Below, piece after piece: positions 1-12,045 of a stretch of 64,000 nucleotides of DNA. The position numbers and the translations under genes are program-made. Numbering within the stretch: the first letter of the stretch is position 1; the number at the start of each line of letters is the position of its first letter. Source of the stretch: Diplosphaera chodatii. Its lineage: Eukaryota > Chlorophyta > Trebouxiophyceae > Prasiolales > Stichococcaceae. The notes under the pieces were generated by a model. It was not told the DNA's origin, ran no database searches, and worked only from the letters and a program-made list of their open reading frames with translations. The stretch is from the NCBI GenBank assembly GCA_032358165.1, contig JAALGY010000015.1, positions 806,001 to 870,000 on the forward strand, written 5' to 3'.

Positions 1-599
1 GTGTGGGAGGCAAGCTCACGGGCCCTGCAACTGCAGAATGCAATCGAGCTCCTCTTGGATGGCACAGTGCACCTGGGTGCACGGCTGCTTCACGTGATTC
101 TGGCGTGAAGGCAATCCTGCATTGCCTTGCAGGTGCAAGTGCGAGCGCCAAAGACACCGCTCGCCCATCAGCCGCAGGCCCAGGCGGCAAGGCAGCTGCT
201 GGCGCCAACAAGGGCGCCAAGAAGCGGAAACAAAAGCAGGCCAAGGCGCGGAACAAGCGCGCTGCAGGCGCCAAGTACTCCACCGGCGACATGCTCCTTC
301 TGGGCCTGGCGTGCATTGGCAGGTCAGCCCTCATCCCATACTGTGTCGCACATTGTTTCAGACTGCAAGCCTGCAAGATGATGCAATGGGCTCAAGGACC
401 AGGCATAAGAGTAGTGGACGGCTAACATCTGCTCCTGCCGTGCAGCTTGTGGGCAGGATATCAGCTGCTTGCATCATCGGGCATGCTGGCCGGCATTGGC
501 AGCGGCAACAATGAGTACTTTCCTGGCAGCGGGCAGCGGCTTGGCGGCGCAGCCCGCACAGCCAAGCACAAGCACGGCTTTGGCAATGCGAATGAGTGA
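1..599 (+). CDS. 3' end of an unrecognised small membrane protein (partial)
   Basis: The last two exons can be read. One starts at 133 after a TTGCAG acceptor and ends at the donor after 319. The last begins after the GTGCAG at about 439-444 and stops with TGA at 597-599. Together they give an Ala/Lys-rich stretch with the basic cluster KKRKQKQAKARNKR, then one likely membrane segment (from GDMLLLGLACIG through SLWAGYQLLASSG), then a hydrophilic tail containing NEYFPGSGQRLGG and ending HGFGNANE. The exons join in frame (GGC AG|C TTG). The 5' part lies left of the window. A basic patch next to a single helix suggests a tail-anchored or ER/organelle membrane protein, but I do not recognise the family. 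It is convergent with LTN1, with about 200 bp between the stops. Confidence 0.4.
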
Positions 600-804
600 A
601 GCACTGCGTGCATGACCCGTGCTGTTGTTAGACCCGGCCGCCCATACCGGTACACGCACAGCTGTTTTGACTGTCTTGCCATCAGGTTCTCAGATTGCCA
701 TGCCATCAGCCAGCTATGCTAGATGTACAAAGCGGGTTGAACCACAACTCCTAAGAAAGAAAGCCAATCAATCCAAACCCACAGAGATAAGCTGCACACT
801 ACAC

Positions 805-3800
805 TCAACGAGCACCATGCAGCCATGGCGACTGGCAGTGGGGGCAAGTGGACTTGGCAGAGGACTGGAACCACTTGTACAAGCAGGCTGCATGGAAGCA
901 CTTGGCACACGTGCGGCAGGGCATCTTCGGCAGCTGCCCGTTGGCCGGATGCACGATGCTGTAGCAGATCAGGCACTCCTCCACGCCCTGCAAAGTGCAA
1001 CGCCACGTGATGCCAAGTGCACGGCAACAACATGTCTCAGCACAGGACCCAGCATGGCTGGTCCTTGCCGCACATGTGCCACAACCATCACTGCTGCTCA
1101 CCCATCACTACATGGTTGGGTGCAGATATCATCTGTGCGCAAAAATGCTGGACACCATAGTGTACCTGGAAGGTCTGGTCCACGTTGGCCTTCCACAGGC
1201 TCATGGCGTCCAGAATAGAGCCATTCTGATTACGCAAGAAGGCGGAGATGGACAGCAGCCACTTCCTCAGCCGGCCCTCACTCACACCCACCTGCCCGGC
1301 AACACCAACACTTGCTGACCACATTGCAGGTCCTCACATGTCAGACGTGCGGTTCAGTACAGACGTACGACCTGGCCGATGCAGATGCCTGTGCCAGGCT
1401 GGGAGACGTGTTATGGTGTGTGTGCAGTTGCGGTACATATAGCGCTGCAGTCATGGTGCGGACCTTGCGGCGGCACTCCACGTCTGCGGGCTTGAGCGGC
1501 CAGGCGGGCGGCAGCCGGATGGCCAGCTCCAGCACAGCGCCGTCCTCCACCTGCGCAGACGTCCACCGACGTAAATCCATGCACACACACGCATCTATGT
1601 GTATGTCTACAGGCGTACTCCAGGAAACAGTCTCTCGCAGCACGATGGCCGATTGGGGACTGCGCATCCATTCCAGGATGTAAAACGAGATGATCAGCCA
1701 TGGCGGCCAGGTTTTGCAGATTCAAGCCGACAGCAAAGCGCACCTGCGCGACGGCGACCACCTGCCGCAGCGCGGGGTTGGCCTTCAGGCTGAAGGCGTC
1801 GGCGTCCGCCAGCTCCCTGGCAGCCGGCGACTGCGCGACAGCAACACATAAGGTGACCGGCTGCATGACGTACTCGACGGCCATCGGGCCACACTATGCC
1901 GGTCGAGTGAAGACAGGCGGTGCCAGACAGGGCATGATGTCACACTTGACTACTGGTCAGTGTGGCTGCCTTTCGAGGTTGCTGAGCTCGGTTGCGGACC
2001 TGGATGACAGCCAGCTCGTGCGCCAGCAGCACCGGGGAGTGGACGGTGCGGGTGTAGGCCTCCACCGCCGCCGCGGTGCCCCGGTCGCGCAGGTCACCAT
2101 ACCACAGCGCCGTGCTCGCCGGCAGCGCCAGCAGCAGCCCACGGTACGCTGTGGCCGCCAGCACAGCCACGTCCGCACCACCTGCAGACAGTTGGCGTGC
2201 AATTGGCCAGCAAGGAGACACCTCGAGTCCAATAACATGCGCACAACCCGTCAGAAGCTGCGGACGCCGCTGCAAAATGCATCTCATGAAGACTCGCCTG
2301 CTGCCCGCAGCTCATCGAGGTACTGCCACCCTGCGGGCTCGGCCGCCGCGCCTGCCGCGGCTGCCCCGGAGGCGGCGCCCTGGCCGCTCCTGCGGCGCTG
2401 CGCTGCGGACGGCGCTGTGCGCTCCAGAGGCAGCCGCTCCACCAGCGCATCCAGCAGCCCTGGCACCAGGCTGCGGCAGGAGGCAGAAAGGCATCGCTCC
2501 AGATAGTCCGACCATCGACCCCACCACCAGCCCGGAATGCTGTGCCACATATGACAGGCACGGGCACGGCATTGATACTGCTAGCGCTCATGCTGGCGAT
2601 GCACCTGTGGATGTCCCGCAGCGTCTGCGCCAGCAGCCGGCGCCCCGCGCTGCCGGGCGGCAGGCCCATCAGGTGCCCCGCCATGAGCGCCGCTGCCAGC
2701 ACCCACGGTTCAGCGCGGCCTGCATGTGCCACAGGTTCAACCATGTGTTTGTGCACTGCAAGCTGCACGCATTAGTGTCGCGTCAGCTGCGATGTCCCTT
2801 GATTGAGTGTTCGTGCGGTGCGACGCAGTTTGTGGGTGGCAACAGCCTCACCGACTCCTTCAGTGCCCGCTTGGGGGGCTGCCACCAGTGCAGCCGCCAG
2901 GGCGGGCCGGACGCCCGCCGTGACAAGACGCAGCGCTGCATCCTGCGGGGCGCTGCTGCTGCCAGCAGCCTCCACCGCTTCCTCTGCCATCGCCGCATCC
3001 TCCTCCTGCAAGGCACACATCCTGAAGCGGCTGTGCACTGTTGCATGTGTGCGCTTTCTGCAGCTGGAGCTGGGGGTTCAAACACGACTGCACCTATCAG
3101 CAGACCTCTGGGCTGTGGCTGCGGCATGGTCATACGAGCCCAGCCGCATGGACGACCTTTTGTTGCTTTATTCTTTTATTTTTACGTTTTTCACCCACCG
3201 AGATGAGGGGCGCGGTGGTGAGGCGGGCCGCCAGGCCCCCGCCGCGGGCGAGCAGCACCTGCAGCGCCGCGTCCCGGAGCCCAGGCACAGGCGCCGCCGG
3301 CGCCATCACCAGCGCCAGCAGCCCGCCCACAGCATCCACGCCTGTCATGCCACACGCGCCATAGATCCAGACCATGTGGCCACGATTGTTGGTGACATGC
3401 AGTCAGGGGTGCCTACCGCAGGGCTTTGCCCGAAGCTGGTGACGTCAGAGGCAGCCCGAGGCCCACCTGTCTCCGCAGCCCAGCTGTCAGCTGCCTCCAC
3501 TGCAGGCGTGACGGCTGCGCCCAGCTCCTTGGTGGGCGGCTGCTGCGCTGCCAGGTGCACAGTCTGTGCAATGGCGGACCAGAGTGGCAGACAGTCGGCA
3601 AGCCATGCGGCCACGGCGACCGATGCATCCGGCCCAGCAGCCTCCGCCAGCGCTTGTACTGTGGCGCCGGCAAACAGCATCCTGCGCCACTCCATCGCAT
3701 CCGTGTCACATATGTTGTGTCACACAAACCTTTCAGGAGTGCAACATCAAAGTCGAGGTCAATATGCCCACAGCAGGCAGGCGCCCCCACCTCAGCACAT

Positions 3801-6800
3801 CTGCAGCGCCCTCAGCAGCAAGGTCCGACCAGGAGGACGGCACATCGGTTGGCCGCGAGTCCGCCTCAAACAGGGCAGCCAGGAGAGCGAAAACGCGTGC
3901 GTGGTCCTGCAACACCAACACGAGGTACGCTGGCCATTGATGTACCGAGCAGACGTGCTTTTATTTTACAAGCCGGTGCGTGTGTTTAGCACCAGCTTGC
4001 AGACACCGGCTGAAGCGGTGGGTGCGGGACGGCGGCGCACCTGGTGCCGGTCGCGCAGGGCGTCCTGCTGCCCGGCCTCGCGCACAGCGGAGGCAACAGG
4101 CGGCCCCGGCGACGGGTCAACCAGCCTCATGCGCCGGAGCTGGTGCAGCAGCAGCACCGCCGCCTCAGCCCCCTCCGGTGCACTGCTGGCCGCTGCACCT
4201 GCACATTGTGACACAAACGTCATGTCATGGCATTTGACATTGGTGTGGCTCAACCATGCGTGTGGGGTGACTGTGCCACCAGAGGGACTGGTTGTCTCGG
4301 ATGTGGCACAGGGGCTGCAGGGCAAGTCCAAGCACACTCGACACAGATGTGATTGCTCACCGGCTGCAGCAACAGCGGCGGATGCCACCGCCTCTGCTAC
4401 GTTCTCCAGTTCCACGCTGGCTGCTGACAAGCCAGCCTGTGTCCGCTTGCAGATGGCATCCCATTCCTACAATGAGGGATCAATCAGCACAGTGCGAACT
4501 CAGCAGTGGCCGTATGAGAACAGCTGAAACACGTTGAATGGGACGTTCACGACTAGTGACATAAATGCCTCAGCTTGCTCAGGCCAGAGGCCAAGGCATT
4601 AACTACGCCAGGCAAATGTTCACATGCACACGCCTGTTCTGCTAGGTCCTGCCAGCAGTATGTAACAGCAGCGAGGACCAGGCCTGTGATGGCAGCCGCT
4701 GCCGCCCGCTCAGCTGCACTTGGCTGGGCCGGGCCTGCGGAGGTGGCTGCTGCTGTTGGCTGCAACCGCTGCTCAGCCAGCCGCGCAGCTGTGGCTGCCC
4801 TTTCGCCCGCCTAGCATGCATGCGAAACATGTCAAGCAAGGTTTGCATAAAACCCACACATGACACTGCAGCATGCACACAGGCCTTCGAGTGTTGTGGT
4901 CACGCAGGACCCACCAGCTGGCGCCGCAACAGCGCCAGCAATGCCGCACGCTCATCTGCAGCTGAAGCTGCAGTCCTGCCGAAGCTGCTGCCATCTGGGA
5001 TGCTGTCGCTGCCTGCTGCTTCGTCCACAAGCCCGCCATCGGCTTCAGCAATCTGAGCTGGGAAGCATGCCACCGCCAGTCGCAGGGCATCGAGCGCCGC
5101 CCCGGTCTGCGGGCGGCTCTCTGCAGCGCACACCGCGACAGGGGGCCCAGCCATGGCTGCCCCGCAGACCGCGGCTGCATAGCTGGCCAGACCCGAGGCA
5201 TCCAGCCGCTGCCCTGCAACATCGTTCCTGTAATACGACACAAGACCCAGATGTGCCGCTGTGTGCAAGGCTTGTGCGAGCGACGAAGATTGGCTCACGA
5301 ATACGGTGCGGCTGATCGCCATGCATGGGCACAGATATGTCTTGCCAGATATTGAGCTGCAACATGCACATAGGCTGTTCAGCAAGAGGATATCGGCCAG
5401 ACTTTGGTGTAGCAGACGCGTATAACAGCACAGCGGCGAGTTACAGCTGCGCTGCTTGTAAGTCTGCATGCCACAGCGCAATCAGTAGGGAGTTGTTCAC
5501 CATTGCTGGCAATACAGGCATATGGGGTGGCTCACCTGGCAAAGCGTGCAAGAATAGAAATGAATTGGCACAGCAAGCCAGAAGCCAGCTGCGCGCCGGC
5601 TGTGGGCTGCTGCAGCTTGCGGGCCGCGAGCTGGCACAGTGCAGCTGCTGCACTGTCGTGCTGTGGGCTGAGCACGCTCAGCTGCTGAAGCGTGGCTGAA
5701 GTCGCCGAAGCGTGGAGGCTCCGCTCCTCTGTTGTGCCAGCTGCGCAACCATCCCACAGCCTGCAAGCCACAACACACGCTGAAATGGCACTGCCAGTGC
5801 AAGCGACAGCAGCATATAAGAGTCTGCAGTGACCTTATGTTGACAACGGAAAACTGCGTAAGGCATGTACACTGTGGAGACAGGACACATGCACATATGA
5901 GAATTGTGCTGGTCACCTGTCGAGCAAGCCACCGAGCAGCTCGAGCGCAGGCTGCGCATCCAGCTGGTCGAGCGCAGCTGTCAGCACCTGGCTCCCCTGA
6001 CTTGCACCCAACGGAGCGACTGCGCCCTCGCTGCTTGTGAGGCTGTGGCTGGCGCACAGCAGCTCCTCAAGGAGCCAGGGCCTGACCAGCGAACGAACAG
6101 ATGGTCAGCGCCTTTCCACCCTATGCGGAGCGATTTCGTGCAGCATATCACAAGCCAGACTGGATCTGCAAGCCTGGATCTCAACAGTCCGCATGGCTCA
6201 CCTGCTGTCCTCGCTGCTGGGCATGAACACTGCAGCGGCACCGAGCTGCGCTGCCAAGGCCGTTGCCAGGGCGTCCATCGCCGCCGCCGCAGCACCTGCC
6301 TGTGGCTGGCCGTCCGCCTTCGGGCGGCTGTGCTGCTGCTCGCCTTGCTTTGCAGCGGCGTACCGCGGCCAGCCGGGCCGCGGCGCCAGGGCTGCACCGA
6401 CCAGCTGGCCGGCTGCGGGCGGCGCGGCGTCCAAAGCCTCGTGCAGCTCCGCAAGTCGGAGGGCCCACACGCCTGCCCAGTCCGCGCCCTGATGGCAACA
6501 CACCAGGACTAGCAGGAAATGCCAACGTGGAAACACGGCTGTCTTGCAGTACCTCTGTACGGCACGGTCTGAGACCCTCAGCAACCCAGAGAGCGCTCAT
6601 CTTGCAGCTGCTGTTTCATCAGAAGCATCCTGGGTGCGTCTCACCTCTGCCACCTCTGCCATGCTGCTGTCGATGCCCTGCGTCAAGGAGTCCGTCAGCC
6701 CGGCTGCAGTGGCTGCGGCGTCCTCTGCCGACGTCTGCTGGAGCAGCTCTGCTGTGCGACGCCCATGCGCCCACAGCTGCCGAGACAATGCGGACAGCTG

Positions 6801-9800
6801 CAGCTGTGCTGCAGCACTGCTGGCCGCTGCAGTACTGCTGTCATCATCGCTGCCTGAAGCACTGTCGGCACCGCCACCGGTGCTGCCATGAGCAGCGGCA
6901 GCAGCAAAAGGCTGCAGGTCTCTGGGTTGGTGACTAGCAGCTGCATCGTCATCCGCTTGCCAAGTCACCTGGAGCACGCTGCGTAGGAGCAGGGCACGGC
7001 AGGTGGCCAGCTGCGGCGAGGCTCCCAGCGCTGTGCTGTACAGGCAACGTTCCAGTGTGCGCAGCGCCGTGGCAGCAGCCTCAATTGCCATCGGCCCTGC
7101 AACCACAGCAATGGCGCCACGTCACTGCCTGGCCTAGCCTGCAGCTGCTGATGTTTGCAGAGGCACGCACTGAGCTGCATGTGCAACTCACCGTCAGCTC
7201 ACTTCTGCGTTTGATAATGGCAATTCATTGCAAAGGAAGTAACGGTCACCTGCATCCGGGCTGAGAACACCGCCCAACAACTGGTTCAGCGAGCCCAGCG
7301 CTGTCAGCACCGCAGCCTCTCCGAGCAGTGGGAAGGGCCCCAAACCGGCCAGCAGGCGTCCCAGCAGCGACGGCGTCACCGTATTGCGGCACAGCACCTC
7401 TGGAGCCGCGAGTGCAGCAGCCAGCCTGTCCAGGGCGTCCGATCGCCACAGCAACGGGTCGGCCTGAGCCTGTACAGCTGCTGCGGTGCTGCGCGGTGCT
7501 GGTGCTGGTGCACCCGCAAAGGACACAGATCGCCGCCCGCCCTTAGCAGCAGCAGCGGACTGCTGTGGCCACAGACGGTCCAACAGCAAGCAGGCCATAT
7601 GAAGCCCTTGTTCCCGGCTGTCGGCATCTGCACCACAACACATATATTTGTTGCATTGCAGTCTCCCCATCATGTGCATGTCATCTTGGAACATTACTCG
7701 AGAGATCTCGAGTGATTTGGCAGGGTCAGCAGCGCAAAAGGGCTGGTGATTCAAGGGCATTGCAGCATGATCACTACCTGTGACTGCTGGCTCGATGCCG
7801 GCAAGCCGTAACAATGCAGCGCCGCAGGCGGCCGCCGCGTCAGATTGCTGCGCAAGGCAGGCTGCCAGCAGGTCTGCTTGTGCCTCGAGGCCTGCGCCTG
7901 CAGCTCCCGCCCAGGCACCTGCCATCACCCTATCAACGATAGCAACTGGGTCCAAGCTGCCCGAGGAAGCAGCTGCTGAGCCTGGCAAAGCACCTGCGCC
8001 AGCAGCTGTTGCAGGATGATCGACATGCTGACACGCATTCTTGCCGATTTCACATTTTTGTTGCGATCCAGACAATGCATCTGTGCAGTAGACAACCTGC
8101 TGATGAGCTTGGCACGCTGTCAGCGCCAAACAGCTGCACGATGGTGGCCAGCAGGCGGGATGCTCCTGCCATATGGTCGCCCTGGCTGCTGTACGGCAGC
8201 AGCTGCGCCGCCACAGGCAGCACAACGCTCCGTGCGACAAGCTGCCTGCAGCTAAGCGCAATATTTCCTAGGGACATACGACGAGGCACAGTAGCTGCCG
8301 GATGCCCACTGCTGAATCCAAGAGATGCAGACTCAGCACCACCTACGAGGGTAGAGAACCACAAGCACTGTTGACCTGTGGGCACCACCCCCAGCATCAG
8401 CAAGGCAGGAGAGCAAGGCGGCTGCCGTGGTGCATGCGGCATCAGCCGCGCTGCCTGGCTGCTGAAGGCTGTGCCGCATGCTGTCTGCCACGCTTGCGCC
8501 AACAACTTTCAGCAAATCTTGCAGCATTGCAGAGCTGCCATTATGAGCGCCAGAAGCCTGGGCCTTGCCACCCAGCTGCACGACGGCATACCGATAATCA
8601 GACACAGGACATGTCTGAGTTTGCATGTTTGCGCAATGCCCTTGAGTATGCGCGATGACGTGCATCTGGAGTCAGTTGGCCGCAAACCTCGCCGGTGGTG
8701 ATAGGTCGCAGGAGCGGTGCAGCGAAGCACCTGAGTCAGGACGGCGGCAAGCGCCTCGGCACCCATGGCAGCGAGCCCAGGGCTGCCGGGCAGCAGCGCA
8801 GTCTCCACTGGACCCTGGCATAGTGCTGTGTGTAGTAGTTCTGTTGCGCTGCTGCCTGCTGAGCTGGCGGGGCTTGCTGCTGTACCATCAACATTTGTTG
8901 CGGCTGTGCTGTGTGATGTCTGCATGGCTGCTGCTCGAAGCAGCAGGAAGCAGTAGCATTCCTGTAGAACGTGCAAAAAGGTGTTATGTCCCAACGGGAC
9001 AAAGCCCTCGACATGAGGGCCGATCACATCTCCTGGTCTTCCTCGGATTCTACATCCCTGGCTATCACCTGGAAACAGGTTGCCGCTGTGGTCCGCTGAG
9101 CAGGGGCTGTGAGCTTCTCACAGCCGCTCCACAGCGCAGACACGATAACGGCGGGCTGCCGTGGTGCTGTCTCCGCCAATCGCTGCGGCATGCAACTGAT
9201 GAAGGGCAGCAGCGCTGGGTGCGATGACTCAAAGGAGCCATAACACGCATGGCTGCAAGGGCACACGCTGGCTGTGGTCGGTTGCTGCAGCTTGTACCAG
9301 CAGCTTGGTACTGCCAAAGCAAACACCAGAGAGCTGTCATGTCAAAGCCTCAACACACTGCAGTGCACAGTCCCATAAACATCTGCCATCTGCAAAGGCG
9401 TTTTGCACCTGAGGAGAGATGTCAAGCGTGGCAGCACCACCTTGGCCACATCCACAGAGTCCCAGGCGGCTGGAAATCGGCGGCAGTAGATCAGCAGCGC
9501 CTCCCACATGGCGCCATGGTTGGGCGCATGCCTCTCAGCAAAGACGCCCAGCACCACCGGTGCACTGGCCGCCAGACTTGCTTCCAGCATTTGTGGGTGC
9601 CTGCGGAAGCATGGCGTAGGTGTCAGGTAGAGCAAAGGGACTTGCTGTGACTGCATCGGTCCCACAACCTGCATCAGTGGGCTTACCTTGCAGCGAGCCG
9701 CGCTGTGAATACATACGCTGCCTGCCGCACAATCGGGCTCTTGGAGCCATACAGTCGCTTCCAGAAGCCGCTGGCGTCCACGGTGGCCGCCACCCGCTGC

Positions 9801-11326
9801 AGCAGCTGCGCTTCTGGCTGCGGTTGCTGCTCTGTGCCGCTGTCATCGGCAGTGCCTCGGGTGGCTTTGGTGCCGCTCTGGCCGTTCATTGCATCGGGAT
9901 CCGCCCTGGAAGGACCTGCTGGCATGTCTGCTGCTGCCATAGCGTCTGGCTGCGCAGCTGTGTCTGCCAGCGCTGCCAGGGCCAGAAGGCTGGCAGCGAT
10001 CACACGCTCATGCCGTTGCGCCAGCTCATCAGGAGATTCCCGTGCTGCATCCCCAAGCTGCTCGGGGGTGGCTTTGAGGTTATCCTCCAGCAAGCCCACC
10101 ACCTGCGGATGGCAGTGTGGCCAGTGAAGAAGAAACGATTTGCAGAAGAGTAATGCTGGCCGCTTGCGAAACACAGGGACAACTGTCAGATGACAGCTGG
10201 ATGTCTCAGCTGCAATGCACAGCAGGATCGCACACGTCTCCAGTCTTGACTCCAACCCAACTCACCTCCCTGCGACAAAACAGGATTGCCTCGTGCTGCT
10301 TACTGCCAGGGAAAGCAGCCTGCATAGCTGCCTGCGCGATCGACGCAGTGTCGGAGTGCCCGTCCGAGCACACCAGCCACCAAGACGGCAGCAGGACCCG
10401 CAGAAATGGTGCCAGCTTGCGTCCTGCCCGCTGCAGTCAGCATGCTCGCATTGAGTATGCGGGTGCATTGCATGCATGCATCGAGATGGCTGTCGCATGC
10501 CTTCTTTCATGTGCAGCAACACACTGCTGCAAAGCAGGTAGTGCTAGGGGCGTCTGCAACAATGAGCTTGCACATCCAGGGCCAGCAGCACCTGCGCAAG
10601 CAGCTGCATGAGGTCTGCAGCAGCCTGCCGTACGCCGCGGTCATTGTCCAGGACGAGGCGTGGGAACACGTGGGCCCACTGCGGCAGCACGCCCGCCACA
10701 GCTTCATCGGGCTGCTGCTGCAGCAGCTCCCGCAGCGCCTGTGCATGCATGGCTGCTGACATCAGCTGGCGACAGAGCAGGCTGTAACACTAGCACGTAA
10801 TAGCTGCTGCGCACAGCATCCAAATCAAGGATGCCAGGCACAAGCAGCATGAGGCGTGCTCCAACCTGCAGCGCTTTGAAGCGTGTCACAGCCTCCCGCT
10901 TGGTCAGCCGCTTCAGGTGCTGTGCGACATCCGATGACACGTCCCCTAGGCCACACGCATCGCAGAAGATGGAAAATGGTTCGCAGATGAAATTGCAAGT
11001 TGTGCACATATATAAGAAATAACATCATCTCATGCACCTGGTGCGGGGCTGCCCACGCTGTGGTCGCTTGCGTGATCGCTGGACGCCGCTGATGACAGCG
11101 CCTGGCCTCCAAGAAAGCTGCACCGACAACATAAAGAAGACCTTACGATACAAATCATTCGTTGTCAGACTCATGCATCTGCTTGTCCAACGCAATAGAT
11201 CAACGACATTCTGGCGCTGGCAGGGGACCAGCATGATCAGACCCACCCTCCAAAACCAACGCCCACATCGGCCCCAGCTCGGGCCGCCGCCTTAGCACTG
11301 GAAGCTTTGCTGGTACCTTTCTTCAT
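805..11326 (-). CDS. LTN1: E3 ubiquitin-protein ligase listerin (ribosome quality control)
   Basis: Listerin ubiquitinates stalled nascent chains on 60S subunits in the ribosome-associated quality-control complex, in the cytosol. The C-terminal exon reads [14 protein letters not shown], then [19 protein letters not shown], then [10 protein letters not shown]: the atypical RING typical of listerins, with all zinc ligands present. Just upstream (about 1100-1560) is the RWD-like part with [20 protein letters not shown] and [20 protein letters not shown]. The N-terminus starts at ATG 11324-11326 ([20 protein letters not shown]) and reaches the conserved GFGG motif; it is followed at 10860-10980 by [20 protein letters not shown]. 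The roughly 9 kb between is a chain of small exons coding for helical, HEAT-like sequence, for example [14 protein letters not shown] (near 9740) and [13 protein letters not shown] (near 9500). Size fits the family (about 1,750-1,900 residues in other eukaryotes). Internal splice sites are approximate. It is divergent from the GH9 gene. Confidence 0.93.
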
Positions 11327-12045
11327 GTTGCACGCATGTTGCTCGCCGTCGACACATCGCCGTCGTCGCACACGCGCTGTAGCCACACTGCCACCTAGCC
11401 ACCGAAGCGAGGGATGCATCATGCATAAACAACCTCCTTGCTATTAATAAATTCTCAGCAGCTGCTCGCAGCTGCTACCGTCACGTAACAAAGCCCTAGA
11501 GACAGGTTGTTACGTAACCGGAGGGCATTCCTGTGCTGTGGACGGCCGACCAGCAGGGCAGTTCTCGTATGTATACGTGACGCTTGTGGGATCAGAAGCC
11601 TGATTTGAGAGACCGATCAGGGTGCTGCACGGCCGTTCAGCGCGGGTAACTGCCGGACAGCATAGCCTCGGGCAGGTGGTCGGGCGCAACACAGGCAAAC
11701 ACTGCTCTGAACCAGGATGCTCGGCAGGAAGCGTTCATGCATCTGATGGCTCTGCTGACCAGCTGCTAGCATGCATGGCGCACTTCACCAGGGAGCTCAC
11801 AGCCGCCATGCCTCTTTGTGATGCAGGGTCTGCGAAGAGGCATCAGGTGCAACCGCAGCGCAGACCGCGATCCCTGCCCACCGGCAGCGCAGTAAGCTAT
11901 TGTAACATTGCATGCGCATCCGCTATCAGCTGCTGAGCGCGCACCGCCGTGCGCCGACCGACGCCGTGTAGAAAGGCAGCAGCCCGGTCGGTCGTCCGGT
12001 GATTGTACTCTGTGTGCGTGCAGGGCTGCTTGGCGTTCGTCAGGC
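11327..12045. promoter_or_regulatory. Divergent intergenic region between LTN1 and the GH9 gene
   Basis: About 720 bp separate the two start codons, so this should hold both promoters and both 5' leaders. I see no convincing ORF. It contains an AT-rich patch near 11445-11456 and the inverted repeat at 11483-11515. A pre-start intron of the GH9 transcript is possible, because GTGCAG (12017-12022) lies just upstream of the ATG. Confidence 0.4.
11483..11515. repeat. 9-bp inverted repeat with a TTACGTAA core
   Basis: ACGTAACAA (11483-11491) and its exact reverse complement TTGTTACGT (11507-11515) are separated by 15 nt. The right arm continues into TTACGTAA, a self-complementary ACGT-core octamer of the sort bound by bZIP factors. 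It lies about 160 bp upstream of the LTN1 start, so an operator or enhancer role is plausible but inferred. Confidence 0.5.

Noticed and set aside
2803..4527. 574-codon plus-strand open frame
   Set aside because: It is antisense to LTN1 exons, which have clear family motifs. Its translation is low-complexity Ser/Ala/Arg with no motif. Long antisense frames are common in GC-rich coding DNA.
7194..8261. 355-codon minus-strand frame as a separate gene
   Set aside because: It is several LTN1 exons read through in-frame introns, not an independent gene.
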